From NCBI GenBank assembly GCA_030737875.1, contig CM060912.1:201699231-201763230 (forward strand): a stretch of DNA of 64,000 bases, in the 5' to 3' direction. Source of the DNA: Allium sativum (Eukaryota > Streptophyta > Magnoliopsida > Asparagales > Amaryllidaceae). How positions within the stretch are numbered: position 1 is the first letter of the stretch; each line of letters opens with the position of its first letter. This document shows positions 47,040-57,866 of this stretch, one piece after another. The position numbers and the translations under genes are program-made. The notes below the pieces were generated by a model. It was not told where the DNA came from. It saw only the letters and a program-made list of their open reading frames with translations, and made no database searches.

Positions 47040-47500
47040 AATAAAATTAAAACGAAACGAGGCCGTGCAGTTCGTATTTTGAAACCGTGATTTCAAACGA
47101 TTAGTGCGGGAAATCCGACCATTGGATTTTCCCAAAACCTCAACCGTCGGGTTCGCCTTGGAAATATCTTCCCAACGGCACCAACTTTGTAGAAATCCAA
47201 CGGTTGGATTGTCTGGAATGTTTAATTCAAATCTGAAGAAAAACAGCGCCAGAAACGATTATATTTATTTATATATATAAATATAATTATATTTAATCGA
47301 ATAACGACGCTGCAGTTCGTATTTTGAAATCGAAACTTCAAACGATTGTACCGGGAGATCCGACCGTCGTATTTTCCCGAAACTGGAACCGTTGGATTCG
47401 TTTTGAAAAGACCTTTCTAATGATGTAAATTTTGTGAAGATCCAACGATTAGATTTTCAGATATGTGTAAATCAAATCTGAAGAAAAACAGCGCCACGGC
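47040..47500 (+). repeat. Two tandem copies of a U3-like block in LTR H
   Basis: Each copy runs GCAGTTCGTATTTTGAAA, GACCRTYG, TTTTCCC(A/G)AAAC, AACCGT(C/T)GG, a CCTT segment, GATCCAACG or AATCCAACG, and AAATCTGAAGAAAAACAGCG. Copies start near 47070 and 47309, each preceded by ATATAAATATAA. The block resembles the U3 block near the LTR start (43700-43880). Confidence 0.7.
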
Positions 47501-49278
47501 CGCTTTATGGCCCGAAGCGTCGTTTTGAATAAATTACCTATTTTAAAATAAATAAAAATAGCGATAAATAGTTATAAAATATCATAAGCAATATGGAATG
47601 GACATAAACTGAATTTGCTCGATTTATGTTGTATTTGATGGTTGAATGTGTTTGGTGTGAAAATTACATTAAAGAACACAATTGGTGTTGTCGAATAATT
47701 TAACCAATGAAATAAATTGATTTGAAATTCTAAAAATACGTGAATCATTTGAAAAGGCCGAGTTAATTCTCATTTCAAATAATTGACCGACGATTGAAAT
47801 TCGAAGATGAAGACGACGGTCGAAGACCGGAGATCTTCACCTCGTTTGGATGTTAACGGAGGTCCTGATTGGGAGGCATCCCGAAATATGGATAATGAGT
47901 GGTGATCGTCCAGACGTACGTGGTGATCGATGAGTTTGCGAGGTATTTAGTGCCTCCGGTTTCGTTCAGACCCAGAACGGAGTTGTAAATGGACTGTGTG
48001 TCTGACATAGGATTTATTCTGTGTGGCATGCTAAGATGTAGTGATCAAGGCTTCTGTTGAAAAGCAAAGTCTTGTGGTGGTGATCAAAGCACCGCCTGTG
48101 GGGCGTAGCTTTGTGTATAACGTAAATTCGCGAGCCTCACACCCCGGTATGAACCTAAAACGGGAGAGGACATCAGGGAGGGCCTGTGTTTCTTTCTAGC
48201 TAGGGTGGTGTCGGTGACCTACCAGCCCTGACATTTATATACTTTTCACCTATGTGGTTGTTGCTGTTGCGAGGCGCCTCGGTTTGATCGGACGATCCGG
48301 GTCCGATGGAGTCATTCGTTGGCTCATTTACACCCCAAAGGGTGGGGAAACGCAGTGTTCAGGAATTTTAATCCACATCGGTGGACCGGCCCTGACGATC
48401 CAAGGGTCACTCGAGCTCTGATCCTGAGGGGCGGGCTAGAGCGTCTCGAATTCGGTAAGGACTATCTTTTGCCTTGGTTCATGACGGAAATCCAATTTCC
48501 AAATACGACATCGTGCGGTTTTGATTGTATACCTATATATGGCGACATAGTGGTATGGGGCATTAATGCCGTCTATGATTGATAGTTATGATTTGAAATT
48601 GTTTTCAAAACATATTAACACTAGCAATAATATCAAATGCCTTTGTTTTATTCGTATCAATCATATTTTGGCCATTATAAGGTAAAACTCTATCCTCCGG
48701 TTTGCGTTGCATTGTGTGATGGGAACTGAGTCTTATAACGGCTTCATTTTTATAAAAAGCATAGCGATGTTTAAAAGAAAGATTTGTTTTAAAGCACTGG
48801 CAATCCAATGGAGTAAACCCGTTCCATGAAAGTGGCGTGGTCCTGTGATTAGCCAATTATATATGTGTTGAGTGGATTTCTCATACCAGTCCCATGACTG
48901 ACTCGTAGTTTGTTTCACTCTCAAACTCGGGTGCCCCTTTTTCCGCACGGGCAGCCTTGTATTCAGGTTTAGCTGGTTCTTTCTGGATAGCTGGAGCTGA
49001 AGATGGATTCTATCATTTATTTCTTTTTATGCTGTTCAGCTCCTATTGTACATATTTTGTTTATTTCCGCTGTAGACATTTATGTATAGCTGAACTGTAT
49101 TTGTACTAAGTAAGATCCTGTATACTGTGTAACTCTGATGATTACTTTTATCCAGTATATTCTATTGTTCATTATCTGGTGTAATTATTTAATTTTGTTC
49201 TGCTATTATCTGTTTCTGTGTTATATTCCAAAGATAACCCTTGTTTCCGTGAGAACGGGATTTCGGGTCGTCTCAACG

Positions 49279-49290
49279 TGGTATCTGAGC
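49279..49290 (+). other. Primer binding site of element H (tRNA-iMet type, one change)
   Basis: TGGTATCTGAGC, three bases after the LTR end, has one mismatch to the canonical TGGTATCAGAGC. Confidence 0.85.
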
Positions 49291-49494
49291 TTTGGTTAAG
49301 CTTAGCTCTGGAATATAACATTTGAACGAACTCGTCAGAAATAGGACCAGTAGTGTTCTAGGACGGGTGACTCTATACAGATAGGATCAGTAATATCCTA
49401 GTATGAGTAAAGCAGAATGAAATTACGCCTCGATAGACACATTTACATTTGAAGTATGTGTTTCTGTATTTTAAACTATCTTTTCTGTGACCTG

Positions 49495-49516
49495 ACACTT
49501 GATCTGCTAATTGCAG
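49495..49516 (+). promoter_or_regulatory. Candidate 3' splice acceptor upstream of gag
   Basis: CTGACACTTGATCTGCTAAT and then TTGCAG end at 49516, offering branch-point-like CTGAC and CTAAT motifs and an AG acceptor 14 bases before the gag ATG at 49530. Joined to donor 44684 it would define a 4.8-kb intron covering most of the LTR, the primer binding site and the gag leader. Predicted only. Confidence 0.45.
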
Positions 49517-49529
49517 AAGTACTAGAAAA

Positions 49530-50371
49530 ATGAGTGCCAGAAACAGAAGGAATACAGAACCCGATCTAGAGGCTCTATTTAAGAGATATCGAAATCTGGG
49601 TGGAGCACAATTCTCGGGCAATGAATCTATTATTCAAACTCAAGCTTGGATGAGTTCTGTCGAGAGAATCTTTGAGCATATCCAGCTGAGAGATGACCAG
49701 AAACGGTTAGTAGCATCTTGGGCGCTCAAAGAAGAAGCTTTAATCTGGTGGGAATCAATCATCAAAGATAATCCAGAAGGTAATATCACCTGGGACAGAT
49801 TCAAAGTGATTTTCCTAGAAAGATTTACTCCTCCCGAAGCAACCGAGAGATTATGTGACGAATTTTCTTATCTAATACAAGGTGATATGACCATTCCCGA
49901 ATATCATAAGAAATTCAATGAACTTGCTCACTTTGCTCCTCATCTAATTCAAAATCCGAAGAGAAAAATATGAGATTTATTCACGGGCTTCAAAGGAAAT
50001 ACCAGAATAAAGTATTGGGGCATGTGAAGCTTCCTTTTTCTGAAATGATATATATGGCCTATCAGTATGAAGATCTCCATAAGAAAGGAATGTTGCGCGA
50101 CGAAGAAGAAGTTTGTTCTAGTGACAAAACAGAGTCAGAAACTGATATTCCTGAAGCCAGTAAGAGGTCTGAGGTCAATAAGAGGCTCAGTGCCAAGAGA
50201 AAAAGGGCTGAATCTGGGAACGAACGAATAACGACCGCCACGTGCTCAAGCTGCAATAGAAAAGGACATTTGGCGATAAGTTGCAAATCTTGGAACCAAC
50301 AAAGAAAGAATAAGTTCCCACCCAAGAAGGGATTTCAAGAGAATAGGAAATGTGGTGGATGTCATCTGTGA
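49530..50371 (+). pseudogene. gag: Ty3/gypsy-type gag, frameshifted and truncated
   Basis: Gag forms the nucleocapsid core of the retrotransposon particle and binds its RNA. The first frame (49530-49973, 147 codons) carries a retrotransposon gag domain: W-SS-VERIFEHI near residues 45-55, a WALKEEALIWWESI helix, then TWDRFKVIFLERFTPPE and EYHKKFNELAHFAP. A one-base shift near 49950-49965 moves the coding frame; it continues from about 49965 as 49970-50371 (M-RFIHGL, then a basic stretch). A CCHC zinc knuckle (C-X2-C-X4-H-X4-C) lies at 50243-50284. A second knuckle begins (C-GG-CH) and is cut at 50368 by insertion of D, whose terminal TGA supplies the stop. No protease or polymerase follows in the window. 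The ATG at 49530 is the first in frame after a likely splice acceptor. Assignment to Ty3/gypsy is firm; lineage cannot be set without pol. Confidence 0.9.
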
Positions 50372-53300
50372 CGGCCGAGAATTTCGCTCGATCCGAATCA
50401 GTCGTTAAACCGATCTAGACCGTTCGAAACCCCTGATCGTTTGAGAACAGGACAAATCAGAACGCAGATGGAAGAACATTTCATTGTTATTACAACAATT
50501 CCATCAGATACAAGAATATACAGAGTATAAATGAATAAATATACATTCGATAAATATCAGAGATTACAATAAATTACATAGCAGCGGAAAATAATACAAA
50601 GCACAACTGAAGGTGATATACGGATACAGAGCTTTCCGGATATCATTCCAGCTGTAAACCAGGATCCTGTGAATATAAATCTGCAAAACCAAAACTACTA
50701 GCTGCCCGTGCGGAAAATAGGGGCACCCAGAGTTTAGGTTAAAACAATAAACTCCAGGTCAGTCATGTGACTGGTGTGAGAACTAAAACAGTTATTTAAA
50801 GCTTTACTTTAAAAATTAGGTAAATCAGGGGGCCACGCCGTATAACACGGAACGGGTTTCCTCCCAAGAATACCAGTGCATAAAACAACAGCGCAATGCT
50901 AAATAAAGAAAAATGAAGCTGTTATAAGACCCAGGTCCTATCACACAATGCAACGCAAGCCGGGGGATAGGGTTTTCCCTTATAACAGCCAAAGCATGCT
51001 TGATACGTTTAAAACAAATCATTTGATACCATAATAAGTGTATAGTGTCAAAACAATTTCAATCATAAATATAAATCATAGGCGGCATAGCTACCATCTA
51101 CTATGTCGCCATACTAGTTCTACAATTAAAACCGAATTACACGTATTGGAAATTGGATTCCGTCATGAGTCGAGGCAAGGGGCAAGCTCCTCTCCGCGTT
51201 CGAGACACTCTAGCAAATATCTCAGGGCTACGCACTCTGGGCAACCCCTGGATGCTTCAGGGCCGGTACTCACTTACGTTAGAGGATTATTTATTCCTGA
51301 ACACACGTTTCCCGGTCCTTACAGACCTATAATCGAGGCGCCTCATCCAACAACCACAAAGGTGAAAAGTATATATATGTCAGGGCTGGTAAGTCACTGA
51401 CACCACCAAAGCTAGAAAGAAACGTCGTGCTCTCCCTGCAGTCCGTATCCTGTTTTTGACTCATACCGAGGTGTGAGGCTCGCAAATTCACGTTATACAC
51501 AAAGCTGCCATGTAGGCGTGCTTTGATCATCAACCACAAGACTTTGCTTTTCAACAGAAGCCTTGATCATTGCATCTTAGCGTGCCACATAGGCAATTCA
51601 TGCCATGTGACTGATGTCCATCGATATACAACCACTGAGCTCGTACGTCTTTGAGAAGGGCGTTAAGCAAAAGAATAAATTCTCCGCCATCAAACAGATG
51701 TATATTTAATAGAAATCAATCAACATAGAATAAAATCCAATGTCCGACACACAAACCATTTACAAGTCCGTTCTGGGTCTGAACGAAACCGGAGGCACTT
51801 TCCTCGCATATCCATCCATCTCCAGGTACGTCTGGACGACCACCGACTATTTCCATCCTCTTGGGTGTACTGCCCAATCAGGATCGTCAGTAATAATCCA
51901 AACGATGTGAAGACTTCCGGTCTTCGACCACCGTCTTCATCTTCTGACATATCGTCGAATCGGTTATTCAGAATGGGTGTAAACCCGGACTTTCCGAACA
52001 ACCCGCGTATATTAAAACAAATGTTACACAAACACAACATACGCCTCATTCCAATTCATTAGTCACTAACCGCAAATTAGCAGGAGAACAATTTCCCAAA
52101 CATTAACCCCGAAGGCCGAAACCAACATCAGATCAACACCCAGGAAACCATTCTTCTTAGCCAACCTACAGCTAGTTTCTAAATTCCACATTCTTAGGGA
52201 AAGGTTCCCATTAATTTTATCCAAGATAAATTCTTTAAAATTTATCCTGTGATCTTCCTTTGGATGTCGTTTCAAACCAAATTATGGTTTTTCTAAACTA
52301 GTCGAGATTAGCGAACCACACCGAAGTAATTATTTATTTTATTTCCCAATCCCAACCTATTCATCCCATGAAGCAAAACTGGTAATACCCCATGTCTAAC
52401 ACCACGGTGTTATCGGTAAAATTAATTACCATTTCACGTTCAAATCTAATTAAAGATTTGACTATCGCTTTGGAGTAAAACTGGCGATACTCCATTCTCG
52501 CTCATTTCTAAATTTGATAATTTAGATTATAGATTCACATTTCAATCTAATTGCAAATTCGTTAGAACTCCTTTTACTGGGTTAAAGAACTAGGTGTTAT
52601 TTAAAACACAGTTCACGACAAACCCAAATCACATTCTATTTGTTATCGGGTTAAAGAACTAGTGTTATTTAAAACACTGTTCACGATAAACCCATTTCAA
52701 ATTCAATCAAATATATTAGAAATTCCGATTATTTAAAACCCCTTTAAATCTAATTTATTTAAAAATAATTGGGTTTTAAATTTAGTTCAAAACTAGTTCA
52801 TTTCGATAAAAATCTATTTTTATCTTTTCAAATATGGAGTTTTTCACCCCAATTTTTCCCAAATCATTTCTTATGATTTTACACAAATTATTACTATTTT
52901 TAATAATTTTATCAAGGCCCGTACAGTCGATTTCCATCAACGGCCATCGAACTGCACCTATAGCGACCTTTTTCGAATTTGATTTGGACGTATCTCCAAA
53001 TCCAACCGTTAGATTTCAAATTTCCAATATTCGTTAGAAATCTCTTTTCGATACGAACCCAACGGTTCCGGTTTTAGGAGAATCCGACGGTCGGATCTCC
53101 CGTAATGTTCGTTTGAAATAAATGGTCGAAATTCACGAACTGCCGCGGCGCGGCGCGTTCTATTCAGGCCATTATATTATATATATAATATATATAATAT
53201 ATTTTTCGTCGATTTCTATTTAAAACGAATTATATAAATAGTTTTAAAATTCGTTTCAAAAGCAATTTCAACTTCCATTTTAATTCAAATCAAAATTGAA

Positions 53301-53476
53301 TTCTTCTTTATAAATTCGTTTAAAAATTCATTTCTATTCAATTCAAATTCTAATTCAATTTGAATTCATTTCAATTCGTTTTCTATTCAATTCGAATTCG
53401 TTTTCCATTTAATTCAATTCAAATTGGTTTTCTAATCGATTCAATTCAAATTAGTTTTCTATTCAATCCATATCGA

Positions 53477-53800
53477 CATCGTTATATATTCAATTCATTT
53501 CGAAATCATTATATATTCAATTCATTTCGAAATCGTTATATATTCAATTCATTTCGAAATCGTTATATATTCAATTCATTTCGAAATCGTTATATATTCA
53601 ATTCATTTCGAAATCGTTATATATTCAATTCATTTCGAAATCTTTATATATTCAATTCATTTCGAAATCGTTATATATTCAATTCATTTCGAAATCGTTA
53701 TATATTCAATTCATTTCGAAATCGTTATATATTCAATTCATTTCGAAATCGTTATATATTCAATTCATTTCGAAATCGTTATATATTCAATTCATTTCGA
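53477..53800. repeat. 27-bp tandem repeat, 12 copies, in D 3' LTR
   Basis: Unit ATCGTTATATATTCAATTC-ATTTCGAA, 27 bp, repeated twelve times with very few changes. Because 27 is divisible by three, a 149-codon frame (53360-53809) with a nine-residue repeat is open on the plus strand, that is antisense to D. There are no unique spacers, so it is not a CRISPR array. Confidence 0.95.
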
Positions 53801-53949
53801 AATGAATAAAATCGATATAAATATCGTTCACGTCAAAATGGCGTTAATCAAATCAACACGGCTTCATATAATTCTATTTTCAAATATTCTATTTCAAATA
53901 TTTCTTTTTCAAATATTTCTTTTTCAAATATTTCCTATTTCAAATATAT

Positions 53950-54115
53950 CGTTCAACACATGACTAATCTCAACGGATGAGTACAGTCAACACATGAACC
54001 TTTGTTTTATATTGATAAAGATATAAATTTTATTATAAAAAATATTTCGTTCAACACATGACTAATCTCAACGGATGAGTACAGTCAACACATGAACCTT
54101 TGTTTTATATATTCT
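53950..54115. repeat. 98-bp direct repeat with TCAACACATGA motifs in D 3' LTR
   Basis: CGTTCAACACATGACTAATC...CAACACATGAACC starts at 53950 and again at 54048. Each copy holds two TCAACACAT motifs, the reverse complement of the ATGTGTTGA motif clustered in C and H. The 5' LTR repeats this at 61451-61616. Confidence 0.85.
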
Positions 54116-54959
54116 TTAATTTCTAAATTGGAATGAGGCCCAATCAATTACCATATAATGTTAATTATATGGATTTTCATACAACACATGTATATAATAG
54201 CATTGAAAAATAATCATCCATCAACCAAAGTGCACTACACTGTATAAGCATCAAATATAGATATCTAACGCTTATAACAGCCTGTCAATCAATCGATCGA
54301 CATATTTAATCAATCAGGATGAGTGAACTTCAAATTTCATCCCAACACCCGTGTGGGGTTTCAAGCAATCAAACACAGATTTTTATTTGTGCAGTTGGGC
54401 GATGTGTAAAATTTATCGTCCCAATCAATGTCATTCAAATAGGTGTACATAAAAAAACCGTCCGGTTTATAAATGAATATTTATTTATTCACATTCACTA
54501 TATTCATATTCACATTAAAAATTATATTTTTAACGATAAAACATTTTATTTTAACATATAAATTTCTATTCAGTTCATTCTTTAAATAAAATGATATTTT
54601 TATTTTTCTAACTTATTTTAGAAAATTTCGGCGGCATAACGGCACGATACTAGAAACGGGACGAGGCCTAGCCTTATCCTCGGTCTAGTGAAGGCCCACG
54701 CCATTCACACATCAATCAAATCCACCAAACAATCAAATTCAAGTCTAATCATCTAACTAATTTATGCAATCAAACAAGTCCATGGTCTGTGGACGATTAT
54801 GTCGGGTGCTACTAAACACCGTCTGCATCCTAATATATATATATATATAAATAGAAATGAAATTGAAAGGTGAGAAATTCTCACCGATAGCTATCCAATC
54901 ATCTTGACTCTTCTTTTATAGAAATCTTCATCGTTATCGCATTTTTGTTGCCCGTAGCC

Positions 54960-55450
54960 ACTACATATGCAAAAATCGAACTTTTACTTCGCTATTCAAT
55001 ATATAAAAATCGAATTTTTACTTTGCTATTCAATATATAAAAATCGAATTTTTACACCGCTACTATATAGATAAAAATTATATTTTCACATCGATGTTCA
55101 TATAGTAAACATTATATTTTTATCACGCCATTCTTCATATAAAGATTTCGCCTTTTCAAAAATAAAGATGATATTTTTAATATTCCTATCATGTAAAAAT
55201 TATATTTTTAATCCTCTACATAAACAAAAATCATATTTTTACATCTTCTATATAGTAAAGATTATATTTTTAATACTTTGAAAATATAAAAATCATATTT
55301 TTAATACTTTAAAAATATAAAAATCATATTTTTCCCCAACAAAAATCAAAGCTTTACCGTGTTAAAAATTCTACCTTTGCAGTTTTAAAAATCCTAACTT
55401 TACAGTTTTAAAAATCCTAACTTTACAGTTTTAAAAATCCTAACTTTACA
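54960..55450. repeat. AT-palindrome array in D 3' LTR
   Basis: ATAAAAATCGAATTTTTAC and AAAATCATATTTTTA units, then four TTTTAAAAATCCTAACTTTACAG repeats about 25-26 bp apart (about 55381-55450) that lie next to the donor. Confidence 0.8.
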
Positions 55451-55522
55451 TGAAAGGATTTAAATAAACTAAATAAACTAAAAATCAAAATAAAATAAAA
55501 ATGAAAATAAAATGGGTCAAAA

Positions 55523-55990
55523 ACTTACAGCGGAGGGGAGGGGGGGTTTCTTCAGTCGTCATCGGCCTTATGGATGGTTGGGGGGAGTTCGTCGGAGCTT
55601 GGGCTCCACCGGCGACGGAGGGAGGCACGGCAGGGCGGAAGGGGTGGAAGCAGCGGCTGTGGGTTGACTGCGAGGTGGCGCGGTGCTTGGCCGATTGGGG
55701 GGGGGGGGCTGATGCGGCGGTGCGTCGATCAGAAAAAGGGGGGCGAGGCTGCGCGAGGGGTTTCAGGGATCGGGGGGGGGGCGCTGGGGTCTTCATCGCG
55801 TCGAAGTGGCGGTGGCCGCCGCCGCCTAGGGGGAGGCGTGATGCGGTGGTGGCGGCGGCTCACCCCCCGTCGCCCTCTTTTTTTTTTTCTGTTTCTCTGA
55901 ATCGAAAATATCGGGGGGGGGGGGGGCAAAGGAGATATAGGAAGAGGGAGAGGAGATATTTTTAATTTTTTAATTATTTAATATATCACT
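55523..55990 (-). promoter_or_regulatory. Leader block of D 3' LTR with splice donor GTAAGT
   Basis: On the minus strand an AT-rich stretch (55960-55990) precedes a CT-rich segment, poly-C runs and a GC-rich leader ending CCGCT|GTAAGT (55528-55523). A Pro-rich frame starting at 55796 stays open across the donor. G-run lengths differ between the two LTRs and may be unreliable. Confidence 0.5.
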
Positions 55991-56831
55991 AAAAGCAACT
56001 TTTATTTTTGACCTCTAAACGAGACCCACCGCCTGTCGCCCATAGCTAATTACCCCTATTCCGAACACAATGGGATATGTATCGCAAGCTGATTCGACTG
56101 TTTCGATCAGTTTTCGTCAAAATCAACATATAACTATATATATTGAATTTGAACGCGTATTTCAATTTACTGGGGTCACATACTAACTAGAAAAATTCCA
56201 GAAAAATATTTTCTAGCTTCGTATTGACGATACGGTCCTAACAAAACTAGCTTCGTCGAATTCTGAGACCGTTGGAAAAATGGCCATTTTCCAGTCGATT
56301 AAAATCAACTGAAACTGGTCAAACGCGTTTTTCTCTGCCACGCTCACATATTGATTCGAAAAATTATGAAATTTGGAATCTAGCAATAATTTGACACTGC
56401 GGACCCAACAAAAGTGGTTTTGTCGAAATCCGAGGTCGTTTGCAAAATTCCCATTTTTAAGGGCCTGAATTCCATAGCGACTATTCAGAATTTTCAACTG
56501 GACATATCTTTTTATTCCCGCTATGAAATTTTGATTTTTCGGATTCGTTGGAAAGGTATCACCAATTAGATCCTAATGTTTTTGGTTTCACTAAAATCCG
56601 GATTGTTTTGCACCCGGTACGTTCAATTGAAGTTTGAAATCGAATTATCGAACTACCGCGCCATTTTCAATTCTATTTATAATTATATAGAATTATTTAT
56701 ATTCTAACGACGACGCGTATAAATATATACGTTGGAATTATATTCAAAATAACCTATTTTAAATGTTCAAAATTCGTTAAAATTGCCAAAATAAAAATTT
56801 TAAACTGGCTCAGAATTTGCGGGTTATTACA

Positions 56832-56844
56832 ATCTCCCCCACTT
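56832..56844 (-). other. Polypurine tract of element D
   Basis: On the minus strand AAGTGGGGGAGAT directly precedes the 3' LTR start at 56831, identical to that of B. Confidence 0.92.
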
Positions 56845-57854
56845 AAAACTTTTCGTCCCCGAAAAGGAACAAAGTCGAAAGTGGTTTGATTGATTAACAC
56901 TACGTTCGATCTGGCTTGCATTCTCCAACTTTTCAGTTTCTGAAAATTTTCAAATTTTCAAAAATTTGGCTAACACCCTAAATTTTCGAAAAATTTCGCC
57001 ATAACCTCCCCTGCACCGGGAGCATCGGGGAATTTCAAATAGCTTCCCCAGTCCTTCTAATCTGAAAAAGAAAAAGAAAAAGCCAAGCGGCTAGCCAATA
57101 GGCTCATAAAATCATCATCACCCAAACAAAACAGTAAATTATGTAATAAACATGTACCTATTTGTCGGGCAAACAAATTTTATTCTCTGCTCTAGCCTCC
57201 TTGCTATGACCTGTTCAATATAAGTATATGTATATGCAAGCAAATGCGACCAATTTTCAATATAATTCAATATTTGGTTCAATTAGGCTAAATGGTTCAA
57301 AATTATCAAACAAATAAACAAACAATACAAACATCAATCAATTAGTGGATTAACGTTTCAAATTCATAAATTTGATACATATATACAGAAAACATGTTTT
57401 TGATGCCAATTCACAACAATGTGTTCTAGCTATATAAGTTTTGGTTCTCACACCAGTCTAATGGAAATATATAGAAAATCACACCTTCGAAACTCGAACA
57501 CACACTACTGATGCTATATAGTCATCAGTAGAATCATCTCTGGGCGACTAGAGTGTGACTCTATATCTATCTAATATATTAAAACTTCGAATATACGTTC
57601 ATGACGCGTATGCAAAACCTTTATATACTCGATTGTCCATATCAATAAAAATAAATTATTCAAATACGTATACTTGATTTAAATTTTCAAAACAAAATTG
57701 TTTTCATTTGAAAAATATACTCTTCACACTCGTTCTAGGATACTACTGATCCTATCTCTAACGAGTCATTCTAATTGGATATTGCTAATCCAATATCTGA
57801 TGAATTCTTTCGTATGGTTCTAATGTGTGTTGTTCTCGAGCTCTGTAAACCAAA

Positions 57855-57866
57855 GCTCTGATACCA
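57855..57866 (-). other. Primer binding site of element D (tRNA-iMet)
   Basis: On the minus strand TGGTATCAGAGC lies four bases after the 5' LTR end at 57871; an exact match to the canonical site. Confidence 0.93.

Larger units (their letters stand above)
43533..49275 (+). mobile_element. Element H 5' LTR (5.7 kb)
   Basis: It starts TGTAACGACCCAG and ends GGGTCGTCTCA, followed by a primer binding site and a gag gene. TGCAC (43528-43532) is the predicted left target copy in G. U3 is closely related to that of C and D (43740-44160), but the middle of the LTR differs: a 128-bp tandem array (45763-46400), the conserved module (46741-46975) and two copies of a U3-like block (47040-47500). U5 is again recognisably the family U5, with CGAAGATGAAGACG (about 47801) and CGTTCCATGAAAGTGGCG (about 48820). 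H therefore links the coding-less elements to a coding one. Confidence 0.9.
50369..56831 (-). mobile_element. Element D 3' LTR (6.46 kb, complete)
   Basis: Read on the minus strand it starts TGTAATAACCCGC (56831) and ends CGGCCGTCA (50369). It includes U3 (56200-56800), the GC-rich leader and donor (55523-55990), AT palindromes (54960-55450), the hairpin-bearing segment (54780-54890), a 27-bp tandem array (53477-53800) and a long U5. Its terminal 350 bp (TGACGGCCG...GTTTGAGAACAGG) differ from those of A-C, which end CGTTTCA or TCATTTCA, so D is a subfamily with a distinct LTR end. Confidence 0.93.

Noticed and set aside
51038..51400. A 120-codon frame present twice (also 58540-58902)
   Set aside because: It lies antisense in the U5 of both D LTRs; duplication reflects the LTR pair, and it is broken in A, B, C and E.
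53477..53800. CRISPR-like array
   Set aside because: Units abut with no spacers, there are no cas genes, and the setting is a plant LTR.
53360..53809. Repeat protein with a nine-residue unit (also at 60861-61310)
   Set aside because: It is a by-product of a 27-bp non-coding tandem repeat, antisense to the element and absent from related LTRs.
55501..55965. Gly/Arg/Trp-rich frames up to 154 codons at 55501-55965 and 63015-63492
   Set aside because: They are antisense to the GC-rich leader of D, run through G homopolymers and exist only because of composition.
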